A DNA stretch of 46,670 nucleotides from Cryptomeria japonica (GCF_030272615.1 NW_026729200.1:100001-146670), one strand, 5' to 3'. Positions 1 through 10,270 are shown, counted from the stretch's first letter. The notes: a model not told the origin generated them from the sequence alone. Numbers and translations: made by a program.

Positions 1-1061
1 GTTCACAGGAGCCTGGGAAGAACATCCCGTACGGAACCCTTTACCCGAAAACATCCGAACCGCACATGCTCGCGACAGTCCTGCCGTTAGAGAATGCACC
101 GTGCACGCGACCGAGTAAGGCCACTCAGAGACATCCATTTCCCAGGTATATGCCCCCTACGCACTTTTGGTGGCGCAACTCGCACGAACAGTCCCACCTC
201 GACCCCGTATACAAGCTTTTTTGCCTCGAAGAGTTCGTCGGAGACGAAGAAGCAACCTTCAGTGCAACCGTAGCACTCTTTTGTGCAACCGCCCAAACAA
301 CGCCCCCTCTACCCTCTGTCGAAACACTCGGCATTGCTGCTCCCTAAGGTGAGCTTCTCCTCATAGGCAATTCCGCTCTTATCCGGTCACGTTTGTGTGC
401 CCGAATTTCGCAAGGCAACCTCCATGGGACATGGAAAAGACTCGAGAAGAGAGCTCGCTCACGGGAGAGAGAAGCCAAGGAGACCACGAGAGTGCTGAGA
501 GTGGGACAGCGCTGAATAGGCGGGAGAAGCCTGCGCGTATAAACGGAGATATATATCCAATTGCAACGAAGGAACGTGCCAAAGATCGAGAACAATGGCA
601 GAAATGCTAGTAACGTGCACTTCGGGACCAACGCATCACCGGAAGACAACCGCCAAACATCGAAAGAGTCGCGATGCTCCGCAACCTACGTGCAAAGCGG
701 TCGCACACCGGGTAAGGGAGTGAGAGCCCCAAACATAGCTGGGCGAGGCGCTCACTCCGCTCTTTAATATCTCGTTAATACCGCCAAGGAAATGGCACAA
801 GCACACACACACAAGCATCCTCGGAAGAGGACAGTTCGAGTGACAGGTCAAATCCAAGAGTTCCGAAGACTACCTCCAGGAACAATCGGGAACAAGACCG
901 ATTACAAGTCGTCGAGTCTGTTACTGGGCGAACACGAGATGCGCACAGGAAATCGATCAGCCCTCACAATGGCCCAAGGCCAGAGATCGGACTGCTACGA
1001 TTTACCCCAACAATCATCGTGCCACTCTTCGCAGAGAGGTGATAGACGCCAACGAGCCCGC
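1..1061. other. Low-repeat spacer, probable 18S-proximal external transcribed spacer
   Basis: No gene, RNA or obvious tandem repeat is visible. The short frames here have no recognisable domain and overlap one another on both strands. The only simple repeat is a short CA run near 804-813. If the promoters at 6836-10974 drive transcription leftwards, this is the part of the external transcribed spacer nearest 18S. That assignment is inferred from position only: the conserved 5' end of 18S is not present in the window. Confidence 0.4.
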
Positions 1062-1780
1062 GCATAGCAATCGAGGTGTAAAAAGGGCGTTGAAGGCAGG
1101 AAGCCTGGACGAAAGAGGCTACGAGGTCACCTCGAAGCGGTCTAAGAATCGGGCGCACTTGGGGCGACTACCAGTGCCAACCCCTTATCCCGCGGTGCGT
1201 CCGACACACAGAAATTTCCAAGGCGGCCAAGGAGCCTCCCCGCATAGCAATCGGGGTGTGAGGTTACGGATGCAGCATTGATAGCAATCGAGGTGGGAGG
1301 CGAAGGATGCAGAAGTGAGAGCCGAGGGATGTAGCAGAGATAGCAATCGGGGTGTGTGATGCAGAAGAGATAGCAATCGAGGTGTGCGGTGGGAAGGGCC
1401 CAGCAGCCAGAATGCATGAAGCGACGGATGAAGCAGTGATGACAACCGGGCTGTGAGGAGAGGAGGGATGCAGCCAAGAAAGCAATCAGGGCTCGAGGCA
1501 AGGGATGCATCAAGGATAGCAATCATGTTGTGAGGCGAGATTCCAAAGGCTAAACGTGAGAGGCTGCAGGGTCGACTCAGAGAGGTCTATGCATGTGAGA
1601 GGCTGAAAGCAAGGTCAACTCGGAGCGGTCTATGCATCGGGCGCGCTTGGGGCGACTACCAGTGCCAACCCCTTATCCCGCGACGCGTCCGACAAAGAGA
1701 ACGTTCCAAGGCGGCAGAGGAGGTTACCAGCCGAAGGATGCAGTAGCAATAACAGGTATAGTTCCGCGGCGGCCGAGAAG
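1062..1780. repeat. Decayed, rearranged fragments of the 188-bp repeat
   Basis: Pieces of the adjacent 188-bp unit recur out of register. The block around GGGGCGACTACCAGTGCCAA appears near 1161 and again near 1650. The phrase ATAGCAATCGGGGTGTG recurs roughly every 30-60 bp between 1246 and 1530, with variable linkers containing GGATGCAG. A short local duplication built on GAGAGGCTG and GGTCTATGCAT lies at 1557-1640. This looks like the eroding, non-homogenised edge of the array that starts at about 1781. Confidence 0.75.
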
Positions 1781-4700
1781 ACTCACCGCATAGGAATCGG
1801 GATGCGAGGCGAGGGATGCGGCGGGAAGGCCCCGACGGCTAAACGGAAGAGGCTGCAGGGCCGCCTCGGAATGGTCCAAGCATCGGACGCGATTGGGACG
1901 ACTACCAGTGCCAACCCCTTATCCCGCGATGCGTCCGATACACAGATAGTTCCAAGGCGGCCGAGGAGCCTCACCGCATATCAATCGGGGTGCGAGGCGA
2001 GGGATGGGGCGGGAAGGCCCCAACGGCTAGACGGAAGAGGCTTCAGGGCCACCTCGGAATGCTCCAAGCATCGGACGCGCTTGGGGCGACTACCAGTGCC
2101 AACCCCTTATCCCGCGATGCGTCCGATACACAGATGGTTCCAAGGCGGCCGAGGAGCCTCACCGCATAGCAATCGGGGGTGCGAGGCGAGGGATGGGGCG
2201 GGAAGGCCCCAACGGCTAGACGGAAGAGGCTTCAGGGCCGCCTCGGAATGGTCCAAGCATCGGACGCGCTTGGGGCGACTACCAGTGACAACCCCTCATC
2301 CCGCGATGCGTCCGATACGAAGATGGTTCCAAGGCGGCCGAGGAGCCTCACCGCATAGCAATCGGGGTGCGAGGTGGGGGATGCGGCGAGATGGCCCCAA
2401 CGGCTAGACGGAAGAGGCCACAGGGCCGCGTCGGAATAGTCCAAGCATCGGACGCGCTTGGGGCGACTACCAGTGACAACCCCTTATCCCGCGATGCGTC
2501 CGATACGAAGATAGTTCCAAGGCGGCCGAGGAGCCTCACCGCATAGCAATCCGGGTGCGAGGTGGGGGATGCGGCGAGATGGCCCCAACGGCTAGACGGA
2601 AGAGGCTGCAGGGCCGCCTCGGAATAGTCCAAGCATCGGACGCGCTTGGGGCGACTACCAGTGACAACCCCTTATCCCGCGATGCTTCCGATACGAAGAC
2701 AGTTCCAAGGCGGCCGAGGAGCCTCACCGCATAGCAATGGGGGTGCGAGGTGAGGGATGCGGCGAGATGGCCCCAACGGCTAGACGGAAGAGGCCACAGG
2801 GCCGCCTCGGAATAGTCCAAGCATCGGACGCGCTTGGGGCGACTACCAGTGACAACCCCTTATCCCGCGATGCATCCGATACGAAGATAGTTCCCAGGCG
2901 GCCGAGGAGCCTCACCGCATAGCAATCGGGGTGCGAGGCGAGGGATGCGGCGAGATGGCCCCAAAGGGTAGACGGAAGAGGCTGCGGGGCCGCCTCGGAA
3001 TAGTCCAAGCATCGAACGCGCTTGGGGCGACTACCACTGCCAACCCCTTATCCCGCGATGCGTCCGATACACAGATAGTTCCGAGGCGGCCGAGGAGCTG
3101 GGGGATGCGGCGAGATGGCCCCAACGGCTAGACGGAAGAGGCTGCAGGGCCGCCTCGGAATAGTCCAAGCATCGGACGCGCTTGGGGCGACTACCAGTGA
3201 CAACCCCTTATCCCGCGATGCGTCCGATACACAGATAGTTCCGAGGCGGCCAAGGAGCCTCACCGCATAGCAATCGTGGTGCGAGGTGGGGGATGCAGCG
3301 AGATGGCCCCAACGGCTAGACGGAAGAGGCTGCAGGGCCGCCTCGGAATGGTCCAAGCATCGGACGCGCTTGGGGCGACTACCACTGCCAACCCCTTATC
3401 CCGCGATGCGTCCGATACACAGATAGTTCCAAGGCGGCCGAGGAGCCTCACCGAATAGCAATCGGGGTGCGAGGCGAGGGATGCGGCGAGAAAGCCCCAA
3501 CGGCTAGAGGGAAGAGGCTTCAGGTCCGCCTCGGAATGGTCCAAGCATCGGACGCGCTTGGGGCGACTACCAGTGACAACCCCTTATCCCGCGACGCGTC
3601 CGATACACAGATAGTTCCAAGGCGGCCGAGGAGCCTCACCGCATAGCAATCGGGGTGCGAGGCGAGGGATGCGGCGAGAAGGACCCAACGGCTAGACGGA
3701 AGAGGCTTCAGGGCCGCCTCGGAATGGTCCAAGCATCGGACGCGCTTGGGGCGACTACCAGTGACAACCCCTTATCCCGCGACGCGTCCGATACACAGAT
3801 AGTTCCAAGGCGGCCGAGGAGCCTCACCGCATAGCAATCGGGGTGCGAGGCGAGGGATGCGGCGAGAAGGACCCAACGGCTAGACGGAAGAGGCTTCAGG
3901 TCCGCCTCGGAATGGTCCAAGCATCGGACGCGCTTGGGGCGACTACCAGTGACAACCCCTTATCCCGCGACGCGTCCGATACACAGATAGTTCCAAGGCG
4001 GCCGAGGAGCCTCACCGCATAGCAATCGGGGTGCGAGGCGAGGGATGCGGCGAGAAGGACCCAACGGCTAGACGGAAGAGGCTTCAGGGCCGCCTCGGAA
4101 TGGTCCAAGCATCGGACGCGCTTGGGGCGACTACCAGTGACAACCCCTTATCCCGCGATGCGTCCGATACACAGATAGTTCCAAGGCGGCCGAGGAGCCT
4201 CACCGCATAGCAATCGGGGTGCGAGGCGAGGGATGCGGCGAGAAGGACCCAACGGCTAGACGGAAGAGGCTTCAGGGCCGCCTCGGAATGGTCCAAGCAT
4301 CGGACGCGCTTGGGGCGACTACCAGTGACAACCCCTTATCCCGCGACGCGTCCGATACACAGATAGTTCCAAGGCGGCCGAGGAGCCTCACCGCATAGCA
4401 ATCGGGGTGCGAGGCGAGGGATGCGGCAAGAAGGACCCAACGGCTAGACGGAAGAGGCTTCAGGGCCGCCTCGGAATGGTCCAAGCATCGGACGCGCTTG
4501 GGGCGACTACCAGTGACAACCCCTTATCCCGCGACGCGTCCGATACACAGATAGTTCCAAGGCGGCCGAGGAGCCTCACCGCATAGCAATCGGGGTGCGA
4601 GGCGAGGGATGCGGCGAGAAGGACCCAACGGCTAGACGGAAGAGGCTTCAGGTCCGCCTCGGAATGGTCCAAGCATCGGACGCGCTTGGGGCGACTACCA

Positions 4701-6482
4701 GTGACAACCCCTTATCCCGCGACGCGTCCGATACACAGATAGTTCCAAGGCGGCCGAGGAGCCTCACCGCATAGCAATCGGGGTGCGAGGCGAGGGATGC
4801 GGCGAGAAGGACCCAACGGCTAGACGGAAGAGGCTTCAGGGCCGCCTCGGAATGGTCCAAGCATCGGACGCGCTTGGGGCGACTACCAGTGACAACCCCT
4901 TATCCCGCGACGCGTCCGATACACAGATAGTTCCAAGGCGGCCGAGGAGCCTCACCGCATAGCAATCGGGGTGCGAGGCGAGGGATGCGGCGAGAAGGAC
5001 CCAACGGCTAGACGGAAGAGGCTTCAGGGCCGCCTCGGAATGGTCCAAGCATCGGACGCGCTTGGGGCGACTACCAGTGACAACCCCTTATCCCGCGATG
5101 CGTCCGATACACAGATAGTTCCAAGGCGGCCGAGGAGCCTCACCGCATAGCAATCGGGGTGCGAGGCGAGGGATGCGGCGAGAAGGACCCAACGGCTAGA
5201 CGGAAGAGGCTTCAGGGCCGCCTCGGAATGGTCCAAGCATCGGACGCGCTTGGGGCGACTACCAGTGACAACCCCTTATCCCGCGACGCGTCCGATACAC
5301 AGATAGTTCCAAGGCGGCCGAGGAGCCTCACCGCATAGCAATCGGGGTGCGAGGCGAGGGATGCGGCGAGAAGGACCCAACGGCTAGACGGAAGAGGCTT
5401 CAGGGCCGCCTCGGAATGGTCCAAGCATCGGACGCGCTTGGGGCGACTACCAGTGACAACCCCTTATCCCGCGACGCGTCCGATACACAGATAGTTCCAA
5501 GGCGGCCGAGGAGCCTCACCGCATAGCAATCGGGGTGCGAGGCGAGGGATGCGGCGAGAAGGACCCAACGGCTAGACGGAAGAGGCTTCAGGGCCGCCTC
5601 GGAATGGTCCAAGCATCGGACGCGCTTGGGGCGACTACCAGTGACAACCCCTTATCCCGCGACGCGTCCGATACACAGATAGTTCCAAGGCGGCCGAGGA
5701 GCCTCACCGCATAGCAATCGGGGTGCGAGGCGAGGGATGCGGCGAGAAGGACCCAACGGCTAGACGGAAGAGGCTTCAGGGCCGCCTCGGAATGGTCCAA
5801 GCATCGGACGCGCTTGGGGCGACTACCAGTGACAACCCCTTATCCCGCGACGCGTCCGATACACAGATAGTTCCAAGGCGGCCGAGGAGCCTCACCGCAT
5901 AGCAATCGGGGTGCGAGGCGAGGGATGCGGCGAGAAGGACCCAACGGCTAGACGGAAGAGGCTTCAGGGCCGCCTCGGAATGGTCCAAGCATCGGACGCG
6001 CTTGGGGCGACTACCAGTGACAACCCCTTATCCCGCGACGCGTCCGATACACAGATAGTTCCAAGGCGGCCGAGGAGCCTCACCGCATAGCAATCGGGGT
6101 GCGAGTCGAGGGATGCGGCGAGAAGGACCCAACGGCTAGACGGAAGAGGCTTCAGGGCCGCCTCGGAATGGTCCAAGCATCGGACGCGCTTGGGGCGACT
6201 ACCAGTGACAACCCCTTATCCCGCGATGCGTCTGATACACAGATAGTTCCAAGGCGGCCGAGGAGCCTCACCGCATAGCAATCGGGGTGCGAGGCAAGGG
6301 ATGCGGCGAGAAGGACCCAACGGCTAGACGGAAGAGGCTTCAGGGCCGCCTCGGAATGGTCCAAGCATCGGACGCGCTTGGGGCGACTACCGTTGCCAAC
6401 CCCTTATCCCGCGATGCGTCTGATACACAGATAGTTCCGAGGCGGCCGAGGAGCCTCACCGCATAGCAATCGGGTTGCGAGG
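1781..6482. repeat. 188-bp tandem array, about 25 copies
   Basis: The landmark CTTGGGGCGACTACCAGTG recurs at 2080, 2269, 2457, 2645, 2833, 3021, 3181 and then every 188 bp from 3369 to 6377. One more diverged copy sits near 1892. A single short unit (160 bp) separates 3021 from 3181. Units from about 3640 to 6300 are nearly identical, while those nearer the left edge are more diverged, as expected when unequal exchange homogenises the centre. Each unit contains a 70-codon minus-strand open frame, but this is simply the repeat read in one frame. If the promoters fire leftwards, the array lies inside the external transcribed spacer. It shares blocks with the promoter-bearing repeats at 6483-7860. 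Confidence 0.93.
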
Positions 6483-6721
6483 CAGATTATTGGGAAGGGA
6501 ACCCCCTGGGATGCGGCTCAAGCAGTGCCCAAAGGGACTGGAATGCGGAATCACATCGAGAGACCCAAATGCTATACGAGGGCTCAAATCGAATTATCGA
6601 TTTGGCCACGACATGGACGCATCGGAACGACTACCTTTGCCGAACCACTCGCAATTGCATCCATACCGAAACCAATAGACATTTCCGTTAGAGCCCTCGC
6701 ATAGCATTCGGGAATCTCGCA

Positions 6722-6811
6722 TGCCCCTCTAAATCGACCAATGCTGGCGCTCAACGAAAATCCGAGCGCTACCACCGTTCGAGCGCCAGCATTGGTCGAG
6801 TTAGAGGGGCA
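6722..6811 (-). repeat. Near-perfect 31-bp inverted repeat downstream of promoter 1
   Basis: Arms 6722-6752 and 6781-6811 are reverse complements over 31 bp with a single mismatch, around a 28-nt loop that can itself pair AACG with CGTT. In a leftward transcript from the promoter at 6836-6848, the stem would begin roughly 30 nt after initiation. Related but weaker arms occur at the same place behind the next two promoters. The role is unknown; it could act in the nascent transcript or as a DNA palindrome. Confidence 0.88.
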
Positions 6812-6835
6812 CGGGGGAGAATGCTCCAGTCAACA

Positions 6836-6867
6836 CCTCCCCTATATAAGTTATTTGTCCGATTCTC
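6836..6867 (-). promoter_or_regulatory. Pol I-type promoter 1, most gene-proximal
   Basis: The minus strand reads TTATATAGGGGAGG, matching the plant Pol I initiator pattern TATATA(R)GGGG. Upstream on the minus strand lies the conserved block GAGAATCGGACAAATAACT. It is the leftmost clear copy, so if transcription runs left it is the best candidate for the 35S gene promoter; the rest would be spacer promoters. The other possible reading is a Pol II TATA box on the + strand (CTATATAAG), but no gene lies downstream of it. Confidence 0.72.
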
Positions 6868-7207
6868 GCACAACCGTAGTCTGCCTCGTCGAATCAAACA
6901 ACGGTCCCAGATTCCGACTTCCGTTCCGTAGAGACCCAAAAGCTAGATGGAGGCTCGCAAGAAAGAGAGTCGGCGCATAGCAATCGGGTTTCTCGAACGT
7001 TTAGGGACCGAGCTCACTTGCGGATAGGGCAAAATCCGCCAAGCAACCCAAAAGCTAGACGGGGGCTCGAATCGAATCGCCTAGGCGGCCACAACAACGA
7101 CGTGTTGGATCGACTACCAGTGCCAAACCATTCAGCAAGACTAGTCTGTGTCGAGGCCGGATAGAGATTCTCAGAGAGCGCCCGTATAGCATTTAGGAGA
7201 CCTGCCG

Positions 7208-7300
7208 CGTCCCTCACACTCGACAAATGGTGGTGCACGTTTATAAATCCGAGCGATCCCAACCCTTTCAAGCACCAACATCGGTCGAGATAGAGGGGCA
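7208..7300 (-). repeat. Degenerate inverted repeat downstream of promoter 2
   Basis: Arms 7208-7236 and 7272-7300 can pair at about 21 of 29 positions. They sit at the same distance from the promoter at 7328 as the strong hairpin behind promoter 1. The inner stem is GGTGC/GCACC, where copy 1 has GGCGC/GCGCC, a paired substitution. Confidence 0.6.
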
Positions 7301-7327
7301 CGGAGGGGGCTGCGTGAGACAACACAG

Positions 7328-7357
7328 TCCCCTATATAAGTTATTTGTCCGATTCTC
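7328..7357 (-). promoter_or_regulatory. Pol I-type promoter 2
   Basis: The minus strand reads TTATATAGGGGACTG. The core is intact, but the downstream GGAGG of the other copies is changed to GGACT. The upstream block GAGAATCGGACAAATAACT is kept. Confidence 0.65.
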
Positions 7358-7648
7358 ACACATCCGAAGAATGGTCATCAAATCGGACAACAGCCCAAAC
7401 TTCCGACTTCCGTCCCAGAAAGCCCAAGAGCTATCTAAAACGTTCATGGCCGGAACTCGATCGCGGCTATACCAGTCCGCCAAGCAACCCAAAAGCTAGA
7501 CTGGAGCTCTAGTCGAATCACCTCTGTGGCCATTGCAAGGACGTGTTGGAGCGACTACCATTGCCGAACCATTCCGCAGGTCGAGTCCATACCAAGGCCG
7601 CATAGAGATTCACGATGAGCTCCTGCATAGCAATCAGGAGACTTGCCG

Positions 7649-7740
7649 TGTCCATCACAATCGATAAATCCTGGTGCAAGATTTTTGCATCCGAGCGCTC
7701 CAACCAGTCGAGCACCAGCATCAATCGACATAAACGGGCA
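7649..7740 (-). repeat. Degenerate inverted repeat downstream of promoter 3
   Basis: Arms 7649-7677 and 7712-7740 pair at about 19 of 29 positions. The inner seven base pairs are intact, and pairing is weaker in the outer half. Position relative to the promoter at 7767 is the same as in copies 1 and 2. Confidence 0.55.
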
Positions 7741-7766
7741 CGGGGGGAGGATGCTCGAGAACACTA

Positions 7767-7798
7767 CCTCCCCTATATAAGTTATTTGTCCGATTCTC
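7767..7798 (-). promoter_or_regulatory. Pol I-type promoter 3
   Basis: Minus-strand TTATATAGGGGAGGTAG with the conserved upstream block ATCGGACAAATAACT. Between it and its hairpin lies a G-rich stretch (GGGCACGGGGGGAGG on the + strand) that is also present behind promoter 1. Confidence 0.68.
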
Positions 7799-7860
7799 AA
7801 GCAGCCGAAGTCTGGTCATCGAATCGGGTCAAAGACCACAACTTCCGACTTTACCCACAA

Positions 7861-8213
7861 TGCAAGTCATCGAATCGAACATCGGCCCCCGAGTCGGACT
7901 CCATGCGTATGTCAGGTCATCGGACCCAAATTCCGCCTTCCTGCGCATGGCGGGCCATCAATATCAACTCGGTCATCGGACCCAAACTCCGCCTTTCTGC
8001 GCATGGCACGCCTTCAAATCGGTCATCGGACCCAAATTCCGCCTTCCTGTGCATGGCGGGCCATCAACATCAACTCGGTCATCGGACCCAAATTCCGCCT
8101 TTCTGCGCATGGCACGCCATCAACTCGGTCATCGGACCCAAATTCCGCCTTCCTGCGCATGGCAGGTCATCGGACACAAATTCAGACCTCGCCAATATGC
8201 CTACGTATCGAAT
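7861..8213. repeat. 106-bp dimeric tandem repeat
   Basis: The phrase CGGTCATCGGACCCAAA recurs near 7914, 7970, 8020, 8076 and 8126, alternating 50- and 55/56-bp steps. Alternate copies end in GGCGGGCCATCAA or GGCACGCC, giving a two-part unit. The same phrase forms part of each 311-bp promoter repeat to the right, so this is a promoter-free expansion of that segment. Confidence 0.85.
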
Positions 8214-8311
8214 CGGTCATCGGACCCAACTTCCGACTTCATCCATACTGTAGGGTCTTTGAGGTTGGCGCGGTGCGCTCAACCCGGGGAGTCGACCCAT
8301 CGAAGCATACA

Positions 8312-8340
8312 CCTCCCCTATATAAGCTATTTGTCCGATT
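8312..8340 (-). promoter_or_regulatory. Pol I-type promoter 4 (311-bp class)
   Basis: Minus-strand GCTTATATAGGGGAGGTG. The upstream block AATCGGACAAATAGCTT is conserved. About 55 bp downstream lies the conserved GGTCTTTGAGGTTGG element (read on the + strand), which is absent from promoters 1-3. Confidence 0.7.
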
Positions 8341-8622
8341 CCCACACCTGTGTAGTTTGCACCTCTGACCAGGACATCGACCCCAACTTCCGAACTCGAC
8401 TGCAACGACGGCACCAGCGCCTTGGTGCGCACCTTGCGACGCACAGTCCCAACATTCGCCTTCCTGCACATGGCAGGTCATCGGACCCAAATTCCGACCT
8501 CGCGAGTATGCCTACATATCGAATCGGTCATCGGACACAACTTCCGACTTCATCCATACCGTAGGGTCTTTGAGGTTGGCGCGGTGCGCTCAACCCGGGG
8601 AGTCGACCCAACGAAGCATACA

Positions 8623-8651
8623 CCTCCCCTATATAAGCTATTTGTCCGATT
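8623..8651 (-). promoter_or_regulatory. Pol I-type promoter 5 (311-bp class)
   Basis: Same core and flanks as promoter 4, one 311-bp period away. Confidence 0.7.
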
Positions 8652-8933
8652 CCCACACCTGTGTAGTTTGCACCTCCGATCAGGACATCGACCCCAACTT
8701 CCGAACTCGCCTGCAACGACCGAACCAGCGCCTTGGTGCGCACCTTGCAACGCACAGTGCCAACATTCGCCTTCCTGCACATGGCAGGTCATCGGACCCA
8801 AATTCCGACCTCGCGAGTATGCCTACATATCGAATCGGTCATCGGACCCAACTTCCGACTTCATCCATACCGTAGGGTCTTTGAGGTTGGCGCGGTGCGC
8901 TCAACCCGGGGAGTCGACCCAACGAAGCATACA

Positions 8934-8962
8934 CCTCCCCTATATAAGCTATTTGTCCGATT
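8934..8962 (-). promoter_or_regulatory. Pol I-type promoter 6 (311-bp class)
   Basis: Same core and flanks as promoter 4, two 311-bp periods away. Confidence 0.7.
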
Positions 8963-9244
8963 CCCACACCTGTGTAGCTTGCACCTCCGATCAGGACATC
9001 GACCCCAACTTCCGAACTCGACTAAAAAGACCGCACCAGCACCTTGGTGTGCACCTTGCAACGCACAGTGCCAACATTCGCCTTCCTGCACATGGCAGGT
9101 CATCGGACCCAAATTCCGACCTCATGAGCATACCTACTAATCGAATCGGTCATCGGACCCAACTTCCGACTTCATCCATACCGTAGGGTCTTTGAGGTTG
9201 GCGCGGTGCGCTCAACCTGGGGAGTCGACCCATCGAAGCATACA

Positions 9245-9273
9245 CCTCCCCTATATAAGCTATTTGTCCGATT
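9245..9273 (-). promoter_or_regulatory. Pol I-type promoter 7 (311-bp class)
   Basis: Core unchanged. The upstream flank has a small substitution (CGATTCCGACACC on the + strand, against CGATTCCCACACC in copies 4-6). The next promoter to the right is 869 bp away because a minisatellite lies between them. Confidence 0.7.
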
Positions 9274-9358
9274 CCGACACCTGTGTAGTTTGCACCTCCG
9301 CTCAGGACATCGACCCCAACTTCCGAACTCGCCTGCAACGACCGAACCAGCGCCTTGG

Positions 9359-9990
9359 TGCGCACCAAAAGTGCGCACTTTTGGAGGGCACTTTTGTGCG
9401 CTCCAAAGGTGCGCACTTTTGGAGGGCACTTTTGTGCGCTCCAAAGGTGCGCACTTTTGGAGGGCACTTTTTGGAGGGCACTTTTGTGCGCTCCAAAGGT
9501 GCGCACTTTTGGAGGGCACTTTTTGGAGGGCACTTTTCTGCGCTCCAAAGGTGCGCACTTTTGGAGGGCACTTTTTGGAGGGCACTTTTCTGCGCTCCAA
9601 AGGTGCGCACTTTTGGAGGGCACTTTTTGGAGGGCACTTTTCTGCGCTCCAAAGGTGCGCACTTTTGGAGGGCACTTTTTGGAGGGCACTTTTCTGCGCT
9701 CCAAAGGTGCGCACTTTTGGAGGGCACTTTTGTGCACTCCAAAGGTGCACACTTTTGGAGGGCACTTTTTGGAGGGCACTTTTCTGCACTCCAAAGGTGC
9801 GCACTTTTGGAGGGCACTTTTTGGAGGGCACTTTTGTGCGCTCCAAAGGTGCGCACTTTTGGAGGGCACTTTTTGGAGGGCACTTTTGTGCGCTCCAAAG
9901 GTGCGCACTTTTGGAGGGCACTTTTGTGCACTCCAAAGGTGCGCACTTTTGGAGGGCACTTTTCCTGCGCTCCAAAGGTGCACACCTAGG
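9359..9990. repeat. 38/52-bp minisatellite inside the promoter array
   Basis: About 13 copies of a unit built from GGTGCGCACTTTTGGAGGGC and ACTTTTGTGCGCTCCAAA. Copies are 38 bp, or 52 bp where TTTTTGGAGGGCAC is duplicated inside the unit. It lies between promoters 7 and 8. The absence of stops makes long frames on both strands (up to 322 codons), all low-complexity and not credible as genes. It probably grew from the GGTGCGCACC-like spacer at the end of a 311-bp unit. Confidence 0.93.
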
Positions 9991-10113
9991 TGAGCACCTT
10001 CGACCACACCTTGTAGCACACCAAACTCTGACTTTCGACTTCATCCGCAATGCAGGGTCTTTGAGGTTGGCGCAATGCGCACAACCAGGGGAGTCGACCC
10101 ATCAAACCCAACA

Positions 10114-10143
10114 CCTCCCCTATATAAGCTATTTGTCTGATTC
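10114..10143 (-). promoter_or_regulatory. Pol I-type promoter 8 (157-bp class)
   Basis: Minus-strand GCTTATATAGGGGAGGTGTTG with the upstream block GAATCAGACAAATAGCTT, where the 311-bp class has CGGAC. Confidence 0.7.
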
Positions 10144-10270
10144 TCATACATGCGTAGCCTGCAGGAGCAATTAGGACATCGACCCCAACTTTCGGCTTCT
10201 AAACGAAAACAAGGTCTTTGAGGTTGGTGTAATGCGAACAACTAGGGGAGTCAACCCATCAAACCCAACA

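Larger units (their letters stand above)
6483..7860 (-). repeat. Three large (about 440-490 bp) promoter-bearing repeats
   Basis: Three diverged units each carry, in minus-strand order, an upstream block, a Pol I-type core promoter (6836, 7328, 7767), an inverted repeat about 30 nt downstream, then a block with the landmarks GCATAGCAATC, GCGACTACCA and CCCAAAAGCTAGAC. Promoter spacings are 492 and 439 bp. These landmarks are the ones that make up the 188-bp array to the left, so the two repeat families share ancestry. Near 6937-6990 an abbreviated module has lost its centre. Confidence 0.8.
8214..9358 (-). repeat. 311-bp promoter repeat, four copies
   Basis: The phrase CGGTCATCGGACCCAACTT (one base changed in the second copy) starts at 8214, 8525, 8836 and 9147 or thereabouts, and the promoter cores fall at 8312, 8623, 8934 and 9245, exactly 311 bp apart. 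Each unit equals a 157-bp-type promoter unit plus about 154 bp related to the 106-bp array and to GGTGCGCACC-containing spacer. Copies differ by only a few bases. Confidence 0.93.

Noticed and set aside
1-60. 18S rRNA 5' end at the left edge
   Set aside because: The conserved 18S start (reverse complement of TACCTGGTTGATCCTGCC) is not present.
2232-6364. Series of 70-94-codon minus-strand frames with near-identical peptides
   Set aside because: One per 188-bp repeat. The conservation follows from DNA-level homogenisation of a tandem array; flanking diverged units do not preserve the frame.
9150-10174. Overlapping frames of 227-322 codons on both strands
   Set aside because: They are translations of the 38/52-bp minisatellite and flanking promoter repeats. 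A stop-free repeat explains them.
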